In this document: positions 1 through 11,555 of the stretch, one piece after another
How the letters are laid out: every line of letters begins with the position of its first letter
Position numbering within the stretch: the first letter of the stretch is position 1
Assembly (NCBI GenBank): GCA_030533445.1
Contig: CM060080.1
Location: forward strand, 5,026,052 to 5,090,051
Direction: 5' to 3'
Length of the DNA: 64,000 nt
DNA from: Cyprinodon diabolis
Taxonomy: Eukaryota > Chordata > Actinopteri > Cyprinodontiformes > Cyprinodontidae
Program-made: the position numbers and the translations under genes
The notes under the pieces: generated by a model
What the model was told of the DNA's origin: nothing
What the model saw: only the letters and a program-made list of their open reading frames with translations
The model's database searches: none

Positions 1-1612
1 GTGTAACCATAGCTGCTAAATTTGTATTCAGGCTTTTTCCAGAGCTGGGCTCAGGGTATGCAGACGACCTAGGGGCGAGATACTTAGGGAAGACTTTAAG
101 CCTCTTTGTCAAGCTCCTTGGAGTTCATTTGACTGCTGCAAAGACACTGAGGTATGCAGCTGTCTAGCAACAAGAACCCCCTCATACCACAGATACTGGC
201 CTGTGGTTAGGAAGGGCACTTATGAAAGTACAGGTGGGTTATACTTTAAACTACTATGACTAAACATGTGGGTTTAAATTGGGTGAAAGTGGGACACAGA
301 TGAGTATCACACTGACACATTGTGTCCATTAATTGAGTCGCTTGAAATTTAAAAGCCTTGCAAACACAATCCTGAACAAAGCTTTATTAATACTTTAAAT
401 GGCATCGGCAAATAGTGATGATCATATCAAGCAGATAAAAAGAAATAATGAAGTTAAATTTAGGCTTATTAGTACATAGGTTTTTGAGTTTTACTTTCCC
501 AAAAAGCTGTACTTACGTTTTAGCTACCTTTAAGCAGAGCTGCTCTTTTAAAGGAGTTAAAAAGGATTTGTGTAAATATCTTTAAAACAGCTTATTGACT
601 CAGCCAAAACATCTTTTGCTGAGCAGACTGACACTTCAGTAGTTCAGCACTGATGCATTTATAACCCTGTAGCTAATTTTCTTGAAAATACTTCGGGTCT
701 GAAGTTCCTGCGCTGCTTGGTATAAATGTCTTTATACATTTAGCTAATGTCTTTATCATAAAAATAATTACGTCTCAGAACTTCTTCAGCTTTCAAAAGT
801 GGTGTGATATAGCCACATCATGCACTGTGTGGAACCTAGATGGAATGAAATAGCTTTGCTTTAAAGACAAGTGTTTTTCTTTGGGGTTGGAAGGAAAAAA
901 ATATTTTTTTTCCCTACAATGTGCATATTTGCATTATTTATATTTGCTTGTAGGTGATTTTGAAAAGATCAAAAAAGCACAGAATATGCAGTCTAGCCAG
1001 CCAGACTAAAGGGATGTGTATACCCCTGGAGCAGTGTGTCGCAGCTTGTTTCAGGTATGATGCAGATATTTTGTCTGGGATAGTTTTCGAGATGTGCCAG
1101 TTGTTGTGGATGGCACCACAGCCAGAGTTTCTGCCAGTAGGTAGCAAACAGGAAATACTCATAGAGTAAAGGGGATTACTCTGTAGAATTGACCAATCAG
1201 AGGCCTCTTTTCTCTCCTCATACCTGCGGCACCATTTACAGTCACTTAAAATGTTGGGGACGTGCACCAGAGTGTCTGCAGAAGGGACACAAGGGAAATA
1301 ACTGTTTATATTGTAAACACTTTTTTCAACAGTCTGCTATAAGGACTTCTCTTTGAAAAAAATGTTTTTGTCATATCATAGTTATATGATTGGTTCTAAA
1401 CAGTTTATGCTGTGTCATCTTTGAAATGGAGCTCTACATATTCCTCTTACAGTCAGTCTGGCTGGCCATACGATAACGTAGCACCTTTAATGCTACATTC
1501 TCTTGTTTTAACTCCTCTTAGTTTGTAATACAGCAACCTTACAGAACCTTATTTTTCCCTCAGTTGATAAAACGAATTAAGTTTAGTGTTGTGAACCTGC
1601 ACTATATATATA
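1..1612. other. Unassigned AT-rich non-coding sequence
   Basis: No gene, repeat family or regulatory signal is recognised here. Short open frames on both strands near 940-1270 overlap each other and show no protein motif, so they look like chance. The right end runs into a short TA repeat that was the target of the adjacent hAT insertion. Confidence 0.6.
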
Positions 1613-1620
1613 TATATATA

Positions 1621-2773
1621 CAGTGTTGTGCCTGAACGCGTTCATTGAACAAAAGTTCATGAACTGGTTCATATTTTGGGCGAACGTGAACTGAACGTAC
1701 TTTATTACTGCCTGATGAACGTTATTGTGAACTCGTTCATTCTGGTGTCTGTGAACGGCACACTCTCTCAGTTCAACTCCGTTCAATAGGTTGCCAAATT
1801 TCTATAGAGCCCTCCAGGCGAAACCCCGGCTAAATCACACCGTAAACAAGCCTTAATATGTGGCGGGAAAAACACCCAATCTGGCAACACCAGCTACCAG
1901 TGTCGTAGCCTACAGCCGCGTGCGTCATCAAAACAAAATGCAGCGTGGAAGCCACAGCAGCATGGAGACGACCGTGGAGGCGACAAAGCTGCAGTATGAT
2001 CACTTAAAACAGTTTTATGACCAGGTGGTCGGTGAGGATGATGGCAACAATCTTACATTTCTCTGCAAACTTTGAACGCCGGCTTTCAGTAAAAAAAATC
2101 TGCACTTCAGTAACCTTAAATTCCTACCTCAGCCTGGTCCCTCAGTTTCTGTTAGTAAAATGTTCTTAAGGGTTTTACTATTCATGTAACTTGTTTGTTA
2201 AACCTGCCTGATATAATTTTCCAGGATTCCTTTTTAGTATGTACTGAAATAGAATTTCAAATTGAAAAAATTATTAAAATAAAAAAAACATTTGCACCTT
2301 AAAGACTACTTTCCTGTTTTTCTTTTAATAATTCCTCCTAAAAAAGACCATTCAAGCAGCACATTTTTCCTGATGTTTTTGAGAATATACTGTAGGGGTG
2401 AAAGCTGCAGCTGCTACTAGTGTGAAGTGAATGGACAGCAACAAAGCGTTAAAGCAACAATGGGGAAATGCTGTCCCCTCAATGCTAATGTAAACCCTGC
2501 TTGGATAAAGATTCAAAACTGGATATGAAGATGAAATCTGACGCACAGTTTCAGTGTTACAACTGATAAAATAATTGCTGTCTCTGGTTCTACAGTAGGC
2601 TATGGTGTAATTGAGCAATACATGAAAAAAAAGAACTATGAACTAGTTCATTTTTTGGAACTGTGAACTTAGTTCAAAATTTCTAATTATGAACTATGAA
2701 ATGAACTACATCATTTTTAAATGTGTGAACTGAACTTTGAACTAGTTCACGTAGAAAGAGAACTTTCCCAACA

Positions 2774-2776
<3 letters not shown>
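1621..2776. mobile_element. Non-autonomous hAT-type DNA transposon
   Basis: The element begins cagtgttg and ends caacactg, the classic CAGTG...CACTG ends of hAT elements. It is flanked by tatatata on both sides (1613-1620 and 2777-2784), which fits an 8-bp target-site duplication but is weak evidence because the target is itself a TA repeat. Both ends are rich in short palindromes of the form gaactagttc, which in hAT elements often act as subterminal transposase-binding repeats. At 1156 bp it is too short for a complete hAT transposase, and only an N-terminal coding remnant is visible inside, so it must have depended on a transposase supplied elsewhere. Confidence 0.8.
1860..2075 (+). pseudogene. 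Possible hAT transposase N-terminal remnant
   Basis: This 71-codon open frame lies inside the hAT element at 1621-2776. It ends in a segment reading NLTFLCKL and then meets a TGA. In hAT transposases an N-terminal BED zinc finger commonly starts with a phenylalanine-x-C-x-x-C pattern, so the stop falls where the second cysteine would be expected. No DDE catalytic region or dimerisation domain follows before the element ends. I infer a decayed first coding exon of a hAT transposase, kept in an internally deleted element. It could equally be a chance frame, since only the short C-terminal match supports it. Confidence 0.35.
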
Positions 2777-2784
<8 letters not shown>

Positions 2785-2811
<27 letters not shown>

Positions 2812-4632
2812 GCAGGCCAGTCTAATGGTGGTTTATGTTTATGCTATTTAGCCACATGGTGTTATAACACAATCAAAGTATCCAAGTCAGTTTTTACAAA
2901 CAAAATCAAGATTTTCCAGTTGGAAACTAGCTAACCATTTCTGTTTACAAAGGGATTCAATTATTCTTTCTGGAATAAACCCTTTTATGGCCACTAAGGA
3001 GAATATTACACCCATCATTAGCTTTTTTACTGCACATTTAGCATGACAGCTGGGTTTAATTTCTGAAAGGAAATAATATAGGTTACAAACAGTTATTGGT
3101 TTTCTTTTTTATAATAAGAATTATAATAAGGAAAGTATTCATTGAACTATTGGGTAACCTGTATATTTAAGTACATTTCATAGCAAAAGCACTTCAGCTC
3201 ACCTCTGTTTCCTTCCTGGTCTTGTGACATGTTCCGCAAACAGAGTCTGAGACAGCAGACGACACAGTAAACCTATGTGCTGTCTTTCCTTGAGAGTTTT
3301 ATCAGTGAAACTAACACCTTCTTTGGAATGCCACAAACCTGCCTGGAGACATGGGGCGGCTAGTTTTATGAGGCCAGTTCCTGTGCTGCTCCAAATGAGG
3401 CATGGTGAATTCTTCACTGCCAGTCAATCCCTGGGGAGGCAGTCAAGAAAACCCTATTATATTTGGGACCAGGCTACGCTCAAACTGACAGCAACTGCTG
3501 CGACAGCAAAGCTCATAGAGAGAGGGAGAAAGGTATGCCTACTGTTTCTACATGACAATGGAGTAAATTGCAAAAGACTTGGTTTCATTTGATTTGGATG
3601 TTGTTCTCAGGAAGAAAAAAACAAAAAACATTGCCCTTAAAATGCAGCTAAATTGATCAGACTATCTCATTATGGTAATGACTCCGGATTTGAATGACTT
3701 GGTTGCAAATTATGAAAAAAAATAAAATAAAAGAACATAAACTTGCAGCTAAATTTACGTTTTAGCAAGCTTGTTACAGGAACCTGCTTCCATAAAGTAA
3801 CATTTATCCAGATGTTAAGTCCATCTGGATTCTAAATACATGAGTTTGCAATTTGTGATTAGTTATTTAATGCACAGCACATTTAAACCTGAATGGACAA
3901 ACTTCTAATAATAATTACAGGTTTTAAGCTATACACATCTATTCCGGGAGGCACACAAAACCACAATTACATCATGGAGTAATTTTTCTAATAAGGTTTT
4001 ACCACATCAGCTCTCCCAAGTCCGTGAACTGTGCTTATTTAATTCAACAGGAGAAATGCGAAATGTACAGAGTGGAAAACATAGGAGGACGTGTGTAAAG
4101 CAGTGTTGGCTTCAATATCGGGAATCACATGAAAAAGGTCAAGTCTGAGTCTGCAGATCTCACATAATCACCTCTAACACAATGCTGCTGCCCTGTTCTG
4201 CAGAAGCCTCCTGATGAGGTTGAGAGATAGAGAGATTGTGACAGATGGAGAGAAAAGAGAGGAAGATAGAAGACAAGAAAGGCTGGAATAAGATGAGACT
4301 GTGGCATTACCATTCCAAGCATCAACCCTATGGCAATGGGCTGCTTGTCTTAAGCTGTGAAGGAGTAGCGAATGACCCAGCTCACCCTGAGCCTAATGAA
4401 AGGTTGACAGACTCACCTTATTATGCCTGTGTCTATCTGCTGCAAAGATATCACTGGATTTAAGGGTCTGATATGACATGGTAGCTTACAAAGATAATGA
4501 AAATGAAACATTCTGCAGTATTTTTTGAATGCAAAATGCATGAAGGAAGCTAATTTTGAGAATGCTGCTCCTTGCAAATGGTCCTGGATACAAGTTAGTA
4601 TAAAGTGCACTTGAGATCTTTATATACATACA
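2785..4632. other. Unassigned sequence, some possibly conserved non-coding
   Basis: A TA repeat continues from the hAT insertion to about 2808. The rest has no recognisable gene. The frames at 3199-3592 on both strands are mutual shadows without motifs. The part near 3930-4070 lacks repeat character and contains homeodomain-like attac/taat cores, so it could be conserved non-coding DNA, but this is only an impression. Confidence 0.4.
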
Positions 4633-4640
4633 CAGACAAC

Positions 4641-5426
4641 CAGAGGTGTCAAGTAACGAAGTACAAATACTTCCAAACAAAACTGGCTTTATGGCAAAAG
4701 TGTACTTAAGTACCTGAACGCAAGTACATAAGTACACTTTTTAGGTATTTACTCCATTACTTATTTTTCTTCCTACTTCTGACTTGTACTCATTACATTT
4801 TCACACAAGTATCTGTACTTTCTATTCCTTACATTTAAAAAAAAAAAAAAACATTACTTGTTACTCTTGGCTTTGGTTTAATGTTTATAAATATTTTTTT
4901 CATGTCATGTGCGCCATCCAGTGCAGATCATTGGCTCCATCCACATCTAGTGAAAACTAGTGTAATTGAATGAGTCATATAACAAAAATACTCATGGGTT
5001 AGCTAAAGGAAATCATCAGAAGCAAGCAGGTGTTTTTCAAACTGCAAACGTAAATTGTCTATGCCATGCTACAATGTCGGATTCAGAAAAAGATGTTGAA
5101 ATGTCTGAAAGGTCGGACACAGGCGGGGGCGTATTGGGAGATGGAGACAGAGACCAACAAGACCTCCCTCATCCTTGGCCCTATCTCAAAGAATGTTTTC
5201 GAAATAGTCAAAAAATTTAGCTTCAATTTATATAGTGGCATCTGATTGTTTTTTTAGAGGTTACTTTATACTGTTTTACTTTAAGCAGTTTTTGGAGCAC
5301 ATACTTTTTCACTTTTACTTGAGTAAAGAGGTGAAGTTGATACTTCAACTTTTACTAGAGTGTTTTTAAACTGCTCTATCTATACTTCTACTTAAGTAAC
5401 AAATGTGTGTACTTTTGACACCACTG
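4641..5426. mobile_element. Non-autonomous hAT transposon with exact 8-bp TSD
   Basis: The element starts cagaggtgtcaagta and ends gacaccactg, giving inverted ends of the hAT CAG...CTG type. The 8 bases cagacaac stand directly before it (4633-4640) and directly after it (5427-5434), a perfect hAT-size target-site duplication. Both subterminal regions are full of aagtac/gtactt and taagtac motifs, likely transposase-binding repeats. At 786 bp it cannot encode a full transposase but holds a short coding remnant. A run of A occurs near 4838-4852. Confidence 0.88.
4966..5220 (+). pseudogene. hAT transposase N-terminal fragment
   Basis: An 84-codon open frame sits in the middle of the hAT element at 4641-5426. 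Its C-terminal end reads HPWPYLKECF, a pattern I recognise from the N-terminal part of fish hAT transposases, following a serine/acid-rich stretch (about residues 37-65) such as precedes it in those proteins. The frame stops a few residues later and neither the BED finger cysteines nor the DDE region follow. I infer the first exon or its remnant, left behind after internal deletion of an autonomous element. The start codon is uncertain; the methionine at residue 37 is an equally good choice. Confidence 0.5.
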
Positions 5427-5443
5427 CAGACAACCCCCCCAAA

Positions 5444-5460
5444 CACACACACACACACGC
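5444..5460. repeat. Short (CA)n tract
   Basis: An alternating acac tract follows the hAT target-site duplication directly. It is a simple repeat without further function visible. Confidence 0.8.
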
Positions 5461-5729
5461 GTATTCTTCTTCACAAAATAGCTATATGAACTTTGACTAG
5501 GCCATTCATTCTTATAACATGCTTTAATCTACACCATCCCACAGATGCTGTCTGTATGTTTTGAAGTTGTTATTGTGCTGAATGCATGTGAAATGTCTGA
5601 GAAGCTGCACTCTGCTGCACTGGCAAACATGTCTGAGTGGCTACACCTGTGGTAACTCCTGGCTCTCACAGAGGGCAACTGCCAGATTCTTGAAAGCTGT
5701 TCATGTAAGTAGATCATCTAGTGATCTTT

Positions 5730-6290
5730 GTATACACCTCCTGATGTTGACCCGTCTCTTGTCTGTTTTCTTCTGCCTGCCATGCCCTTGTTGGATACTA
5801 TCTTTTGCCTTTGCTTCCTGGACATTGACCTCCTGCCTCTCAAACAGGTCTGTTTGCCTCTGCACCTTTCTGGATTGCTCTATTAATTGTGTATGACCAC
5901 AGCTTGGAACTCAGATCTGCCTCCTGTCTCTGTTCTTCTGGAAACCTCTGCCTGGTTAGGGTTCCTCCTATTACTCATTCTCTCACCTGTATTTCAGAAT
6001 TTGCCCTCTCGTCTAGTCCTTCTGGAAACCTCTGCCCTTTGGACGGTTTCCCTGTACATGACCCCTTAACTTACTACTATTACATTAGAGCCACTTGGAT
6101 CAACCATCAGAACCAGCTTCTGAGCTTCTGGGAGGGTTAATGGTTTTCATTCACTGCTCCTTAAAACAACACTGAGTTGTTCCATTTCCAGACAGTTCCT
6201 TTCCCTGCAACATCAATTTACCTTTCAAATAAACATTTTAAACAATTAATACTGGTGTCAGGTCTCCATATTCTGTCCAGGCATTGCAGT
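5730..6290 (+). mobile_element. Probable degraded LTR (Gypsy-like) remnant
   Basis: The stretch is pyrimidine-rich with repeated phrases (cttctggaaacctctgcc occurs near 5935 and again near 6020). It ends with an aaataaac polyadenylation signal near 6227-6234 followed by actggtgtcag, a composition typical of the 3' half of teleost Gypsy LTRs. No clean TG...CA ends or target-site duplication could be set. The small open frames inside are compositional artefacts. Confidence 0.35.
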
Positions 6291-6734
6291 AGATATAATA
6301 TAATATGTATACCCCCCTATATGTGTTTTTCCAATGATTTTAGTTTGGGGTATGGGTACTTGCTGTTTAAATGAAAATGTGTGTAGGCACATGCAAATGT
6401 TTATATGTATGTTTATATTTATAGAAATGAATCTATTTACTCAATTAATGGACTTTGGGGTAGTATGGACATATACATTTAGTAGAAACTAGGATGATTA
6501 TTGGTGTTAATCACTGCAGAAAGGAGACAGTGATACGTCTTACCTCTTCATTCCCCTTTTCAGATATTAGCACTAAATTACACATTTAACAAAACTATAT
6601 ATGACATTAAATATTTTTTCAGTTGGCATGTGTGTTATTATTAATTTTACTGTATTGTCTGAAATAAAGCTTGTTTTCCATTCATAATCATCCTATATTT
6701 CTCTCCACCCATCTTCCTATCACCTTTGCTGAGC
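6291..6734. other. Unassigned non-coding sequence
   Basis: AT-rich sequence between the LTR-like remnant and the Tc1 relic. Nothing is recognised in it. Confidence 0.5.
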
Positions 6735-7075
6735 TTTTATGTTCCCACAGTATTATGCTACCACCGCCATCTGTCTTACAGTTCAAATGGTGTAGAGAGT
6801 CTTAGTTAGATGCTGATTACTGACACATATAATTTTGCAAATAGGGCAAAAGTTAAGCGTTTGGGTCTCATCTGACCAGAACAACATCCACCAATTTGCC
6901 GTGTCACACACAGCTTCTGACAAACAGCAGGCAGGAGTTATTTTGCCTTTCTTTCAACGATAGTTTTCTTCTTGTTACTCTTTCATAATGTCCAGGAATG
7001 GTGATTCCATGATTAATACTCCTTTCATCAACATCTCACCCTACATAAGTTTGTTTAAAAAAACTCTACCTTTCC
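6735..7075 (-). pseudogene. Decayed Tc1/mariner transposase relic
   Basis: Read on the minus strand this interval has two recognisable pieces of a Tc1 transposase in family order. The first is NWWMLFWSDETQT (about 6865-6905), matching the region around the first catalytic aspartate, where Tc1 proteins have a W-S-D-E-T core. Downstream on the minus strand is GGGSIILW (about 6745-6770), matching the conserved glycine-rich HGGGS segment. Frameshifts and stops separate them, and no inverted repeats or TA duplication remain visible. It is an old, dead copy, clearly more decayed than the two other Tc1 insertions in the window. Confidence 0.7.
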
Positions 7076-8062
7076 AGAGTTATCAGGGCCATTTAAAGCA
7101 GTTTAGGTGACAACAGATGATTCTACAACATGTTTTGGTGTATAAAGGAAATGGATATGAAAACAAATTAATCGTACACTTTTGAGCAATTATTAGTAAA
7201 AATAAAAAACAACCTACATCTGACTTGACAATCAGTTCTTTAACATTAAAAGCACCGAAGCTGCTGAAATTTGGCAGCATGAAATAGTTCAAGGTGTATA
7301 AGTTCTTTTGCAAGACAGTGTAGAACAAAATTTGCCTCTATTTACAAGAGTAAAGCTATGAATAAAGTGTGACTTAAAAAAAACAACAACACTTAAACGA
7401 AACACACAAAACCAGTCCTTGTATAGATGATTTTCACAAAGCAAAGATAAGAGATTTATCCCAGCTGAATACAAAACAGGATGAACATAAAAAAAGCAAA
7501 TCTAAGAGCTAGAACATCAGACCACATTATATTTACTCAATAATTTAGGAGCAAAAATGCGGTTTTAATCGAAAAGATTGTTTATTTTGTCAAAAAATGA
7601 TTTTTGATAAGAATACGATTAACTGAAATTAATTAATAACAGGCCATGTAATTAACCCAATTAGAAAGTGTAATCAGTCTCTAAACTAACTGTAATCTAC
7701 AGGGTCTTTTTGGTTTATATCCCCACTGAACCTGTTTACTGACCAATCCTGTAAGGTAAAGAAATTACTTAAGTAAAAACTACCTGACAGTACACAGTAG
7801 GAAAGAAATGCAAAATAATGAATAAATAAATAAAATAAATTGTAATCAACTCAACATAAGTATCTCAGAACTACATCAAATTAACACATAAACACAACAC
7901 AGAACACTGTCAAACTACTATGTAAGTGGCTGACCAAAGTTAATGTAAAAGTGAAAAGAATCGTCCACGTCACAAAAGAACACACACACAAAAAAAGCAA
8001 TATCAGCAGAATATGAAGGTATCATTTGCTTCATTCAAGATCTAAAAAGACAAAACCTGGAC

Positions 8063-8093
8063 ATGGATGGATGGATGGATGGATGGATGGATG
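8063..8093. repeat. (GGAT)n microsatellite
   Basis: About seven uninterrupted ATGG units. This is a tetranucleotide repeat common in fish genomes. Confidence 0.95.
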
Positions 8094-9161
8094 TCAAACA
8101 AGAAAAAAGAGGATGTTTCTGTCAATTTATAGGTTTAAGTACAGGTTCTGAAGGCTGATCATACTGGCTGATCGTACTTTAATTCGTTAACACTGAATTA
8201 AAGTAATTCTGCAAATAAGAGAAGGCCAAATCTTTTCACAGTGGTGTAAAAGACAGTTATTACAAACACCTTTGTTGCTTTCAAAAGAAGTTATCAATGT
8301 AAGTTTTGCCATAAAGCCAGTTTTGTTTGGAAAGTTTTTTTTTTTCCTAAGCCAATTAAAGAACAATAATAATAATATAAAACTATATTTACTTACTTTT
8401 ATTATATTGGTCTGATGATAAAACTTGTTTCTTTAACTCCTCAATGTTATAAAAAAAAAGCAAAAGAAATCTCTTTTCCAGCACTATTACATAAACACTT
8501 GAGATAAATTAGCCCTTTGGATGTGTACTATGCTGAAATGCACCAGCTGTTTAGGTTTTAAATCAACTATACTGTTCTCAAAACAGGAAATGCAAAACTT
8601 AAATCATTTTATGTCAAAAAATAATGATAAAGTTTGCCAGACATGAAGACGAGTGACTCTTTCTTCCGTAACCAATTAGTTCTTCAGTGCCATATGGGTG
8701 CCTTTACAGTGTCAATCAGCAGGCAGTAAACATTGTCTTTCAGCAGCAGTCTACCTCGAGGGGACTGTCTTTAAACAACAAAGTCAGCTCTTTGATACCT
8801 CCCCTCCTCACCTTTCAGCACAGAAATCCCCAGACGGAAAAGCTCACCTTCCCATAAAACACAACCACAAAACACTAATACACCCTCTTTCAATTTTACG
8901 GCCTCTCTTCACACAATTACCCCTGATCACACAATCAGCATTTGCTTTTAACACCAAAACGGGTGTTTTGTGTATGTACATGAGGGCTGCATGCATGCAG
9001 GGATGTAGGGGAGAGAAAGAGGAGCTAAAGGTCTGGGACATGGGTTGTGTAAGTGTGTATGCAGCAACAATAACATCATGTTTTGACGTAGATGGTCAAG
9101 CACACACAAATGATATGGTACACAGACGGGGGAAGCTGAGGAGACAGATGCACGCAGAAGC

Positions 9162-9183
9162 AAAAAAAAAAAAAAAAAAAAAA
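9162..9183. repeat. Poly-A tract
   Basis: A run of 22 A residues. It has no SINE or LINE body before it that I recognise, so it may be a simple homopolymer. Confidence 0.9.
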
Positions 9184-9948
9184 GCAGATCTTCACCCTCC
9201 ACCCGCTGTCTCTCTGCAGCATTTCTCTCCTTGCCCTTAGCTGTTTCGCAGATTCCAGATGACATCCTGACAGGAGGGCTGAGTGACTCGAGGTGAGGCT
9301 GTGTGATGACAGACCAGGGCCTTTATCAGTGACCAGCACACTGCCAGTTTGCTGTTTGAAGATTAACTGCCAGATTGAAACCCAAAACTGCTGCCATCCT
9401 GCTTGACTCACACCATCTTTACATACTTCTTTTTCTTTTTTCCCCCTTTAACCCCTCATTCGCTGGCTGCAAGAGCTTGCTGGGTTTAATGTAATTGGCC
9501 TATTTCCTGCATATGAAGTTCCACGTTTGTCGTAATTGACTAGGTCTTTTATTGGCTGCGAGACAGGTTAAATGGGAACCAAATGGAGAGGCAACACAGG
9601 AAGCCCAGCTCTACTCTATTTGGTGCTCATCAAATCAACCAACCTGGCTAGAGCACTGCAAAGTGCTGAGAATGGGGCTGCAGTGATTAGCAGCTGCGTA
9701 AGGATTAGCATGTTAGTATGCGATTGGCATATGTGAGTCAATGTTGGCAGAGAAGCATGCTGTTAGTCAGCTTTACAATATGGCATTTGTTAAGAAAGGC
9801 TTTCTGAGAAAAACATAATCCTGATATGTTAAGCATGTTTGTATCTGCATTATGTCCTGGACATGTTTTTGGACTCTCAGGGATTTCTTCTATTTCTGCT
9901 TTCTTGATATTCCTTTTGTATTTGGATCATTAATCAAATGTTAAAAGT

Positions 9949-10244
9949 ACACTGGAAACACAATCTAGAAATAAGTAAAAGTTTCTTAAATTAAGTGTAT
10001 TTACCTTTAATTTGAGTAGGTATATAAGATAGTTTGCCAATGGAATGGACATTTCTACTCTTAAAATAAGATAATTAGATAATATGCACTTGAAATAAGA
10101 CAATGCTATTGTGTTTTTTTATTTAAAGTGTAAATTGTCTAATTATCTTATTTTAAGAGTCACCTTTACTTCCTTAATTCAAGAACAAATGCACTTATTT
10201 TAAGAAAAAAACGACTTATCTAGATTTCGATTTTTTTCCAGTGT
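9949..10244. mobile_element. Fold-back MITE with ACACTGG ends
   Basis: The left end acactggaaa is mirrored by the right end ttttccagtgt. Inside, a second inverted pair of about 25 bases (actcttaaaataagataatt near 10057 and its complement near 10140-10160) makes almost the whole 296-bp element able to fold on itself. The flanks allow a TA duplication (ta before cactgg and after ccagtg), which would point to a Tc1/mariner-type origin. A 5-bp aaagt duplication is an alternative reading. There is no coding content. Confidence 0.7.
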
Positions 10245-10259
10245 AAAGTTAACACATGT

Positions 10260-10832
10260 TACGAGGGAGTATTAGGGCCTGGCTAGAGATTTATTTTTTT
10301 ATTTTTTATTTTGAGAATAAAGTTGTAATAGTCGTTTCAGAAAGAAAGCTTTGAGCTCCGACCAGCATGTGACGGCCGACCAGCGCCACCAAAGAGCAGC
10401 TTGAGTCCACTTTGACCTGCTGCCCAGTTTGATGCTGGTGTGCTTAAAGATTTCCTTATTTGTGAAACCAAAACCAAAGTATAACTTCACATGATGCTCG
10501 ACATTGCTCATCTTAGGGAAGACAGGATCTTTGTAATTTATGACTGTTCATGTTGTGACTTTATTGTCGTAATTTTATGACTTTATTCTTATGATTTTAT
10601 GACTTAATTCTCGTAATTTTGTGACTTTACGAGTTTATTCTCCTAATTTTATTACTTTATTCTCATAACGTTTATCATAATGGTTTCACTTTATTCTCGT
10701 AATGTTAAAACTTTATTCTTGTAATTTTATGACTTTTTTCTCGTAATTTTGTGACTATATTCTCGTAATGTTACGACTTTATTCTCATTAGAAACACAAA
10801 ATTCTCTAGCCTGGCCCTGATACTCTGTTGTA
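10260..10832. mobile_element. IS3EU-like element with internal 22-24-bp array
   Basis: The termini are near-mirror images: the left starts tacgagggagtattagggcc and the right, read inward, has TACAACAGAGTATCAGGGCC. They share the TAC start and AGGGCC core with the element at 52772-53093. Flanks cacatg (10253-10258) and cacata (10833-10838) resemble a decayed 6-bp duplication. From about 10545 to 10790 short units of the type tcgtaattttatgactttat repeat many times. The left half carries a minus-strand frame with a helix-turn-helix-like N terminus. Assignment to IS3EU rests on ends and the HTH resemblance from general knowledge of the family. Confidence 0.6.
10299..10511 (-). pseudogene. IS3EU-like transposase N-terminal HTH remnant
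   Basis: A 70-codon minus-strand frame begins MSNVEHHVKLYFGFGFTNKE. The pattern hydrophobic-YF-x-x-G-x-T-x-x-E-I resembles the first helices of the N-terminal helix-turn-helix found in fish proteins with an IS3-like integrase core, and it parallels YFESGHTYEVIL in the frame at 36328-36627. After about residue 30 the similarity fades and no integrase DDE domain is present. The frame lies inside the IS3EU-like element at 10260-10832, starting inward of the array and running toward the left terminus. I infer a leftover first coding segment of the transposase. Confidence 0.45.
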
Positions 10833-10838
10833 CACATA

Positions 10839-11359
10839 TACATACATATACAAATACATTTTTCTAACAAGAAGTTAAATTATTAACAGAAACCAGCTCT
10901 TCAAACCACCTTTTTTATGGACACCAACACTAGTCTTAACTCCAGTGAGCATGGATTTGAAGCAATGTCCAAATATCAACCAGTTTAAAAACAAATATAA
11001 ACAAATGATTTTTACAAGATACAGGGAGGAGGGGTTTGAGGGGGAATAGAACTTCCTCTGCCACTATGAATTAAAATCGATAAGAAGTCAAGATAGATGA
11101 AATAATAAAAAAAAAAGTGTGAGAGAAAAGGGTTATATAAGGGATATATGTGTACGTATATGTAGATAGAGATATGTGTATACTGTCTATAGTTATGTGG
11201 GTGTGTATGTATATGCATGTATGTGTGCATGTGTTTGAGATACGGGTGTATGTGTATGTATGTATGTGTGTATATATATATGTATAAGTATGTATGTGTG
11301 TGTGTGTATATATATATAGATATGTAAGTATGCTTAAACATAGGTAGATGTTAATATAA
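10839..11359. repeat. Low-complexity TATG/TA-rich tract
   Basis: From about 11130 to 11340 the sequence is built of tatg, tgtg and tata units. The 109-codon minus-strand frame across it is only translated microsatellite (HTHTY-like runs). The first 290 bases contain nothing recognised. Confidence 0.75.
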
Positions 11360-11555
11360 AACAGTGGTAGGATTTAATAAGTTTTATTACTTCTTCCTAC
11401 TCCTTTTTGAACATGATGGTATGTACATATCATTTTGTTGTTTTTTTTCTTCTTTGTTGTTTTTTTGTTATGACTTTATTAATTTACTTATATTTGCTTT
11501 TTATTAAGTGTTCGAAATAAATGATCAATAAAACAATAAAAAAAAACAATTTTTA
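11360..11555 (+). mobile_element. Possible LINE 3' end
   Basis: The segment has a T-rich body, then gttcgaaataaatgatcaa and an A-rich end near 11537-11548. This arrangement of an AATAAA signal followed by an A tail resembles the 3' ends of fish LINEs. No reverse transcriptase coding sequence is attached, so it would be a 5'-truncated copy. The family is not identified. Confidence 0.35.

Larger units (their letters stand above)
7076..9948. other. Unassigned, mostly unique non-coding sequence
   Basis: No mobile element with defined ends and no gene is recognised. The 180-codon frame at 8698-9240 runs through a poly-A tract as a lysine run and lacks motifs, so I take it as chance. The part from about 9440 to 9700 is repeat-free and has conserved-looking short AT cores (taattgg, gtaattgac), so it is a candidate non-coding regulatory segment, with low confidence. 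Confidence 0.4.

Noticed and set aside
8698..9240. 180-codon plus-strand open frame
   Set aside because: It has no domain, reads a poly-A tract as a lysine run, and similar-length frames exist on the opposite strand.
11012..11341. 109-codon minus-strand frame rich in H, T, Y and I
   Set aside because: It is a translated TATG/TA microsatellite.
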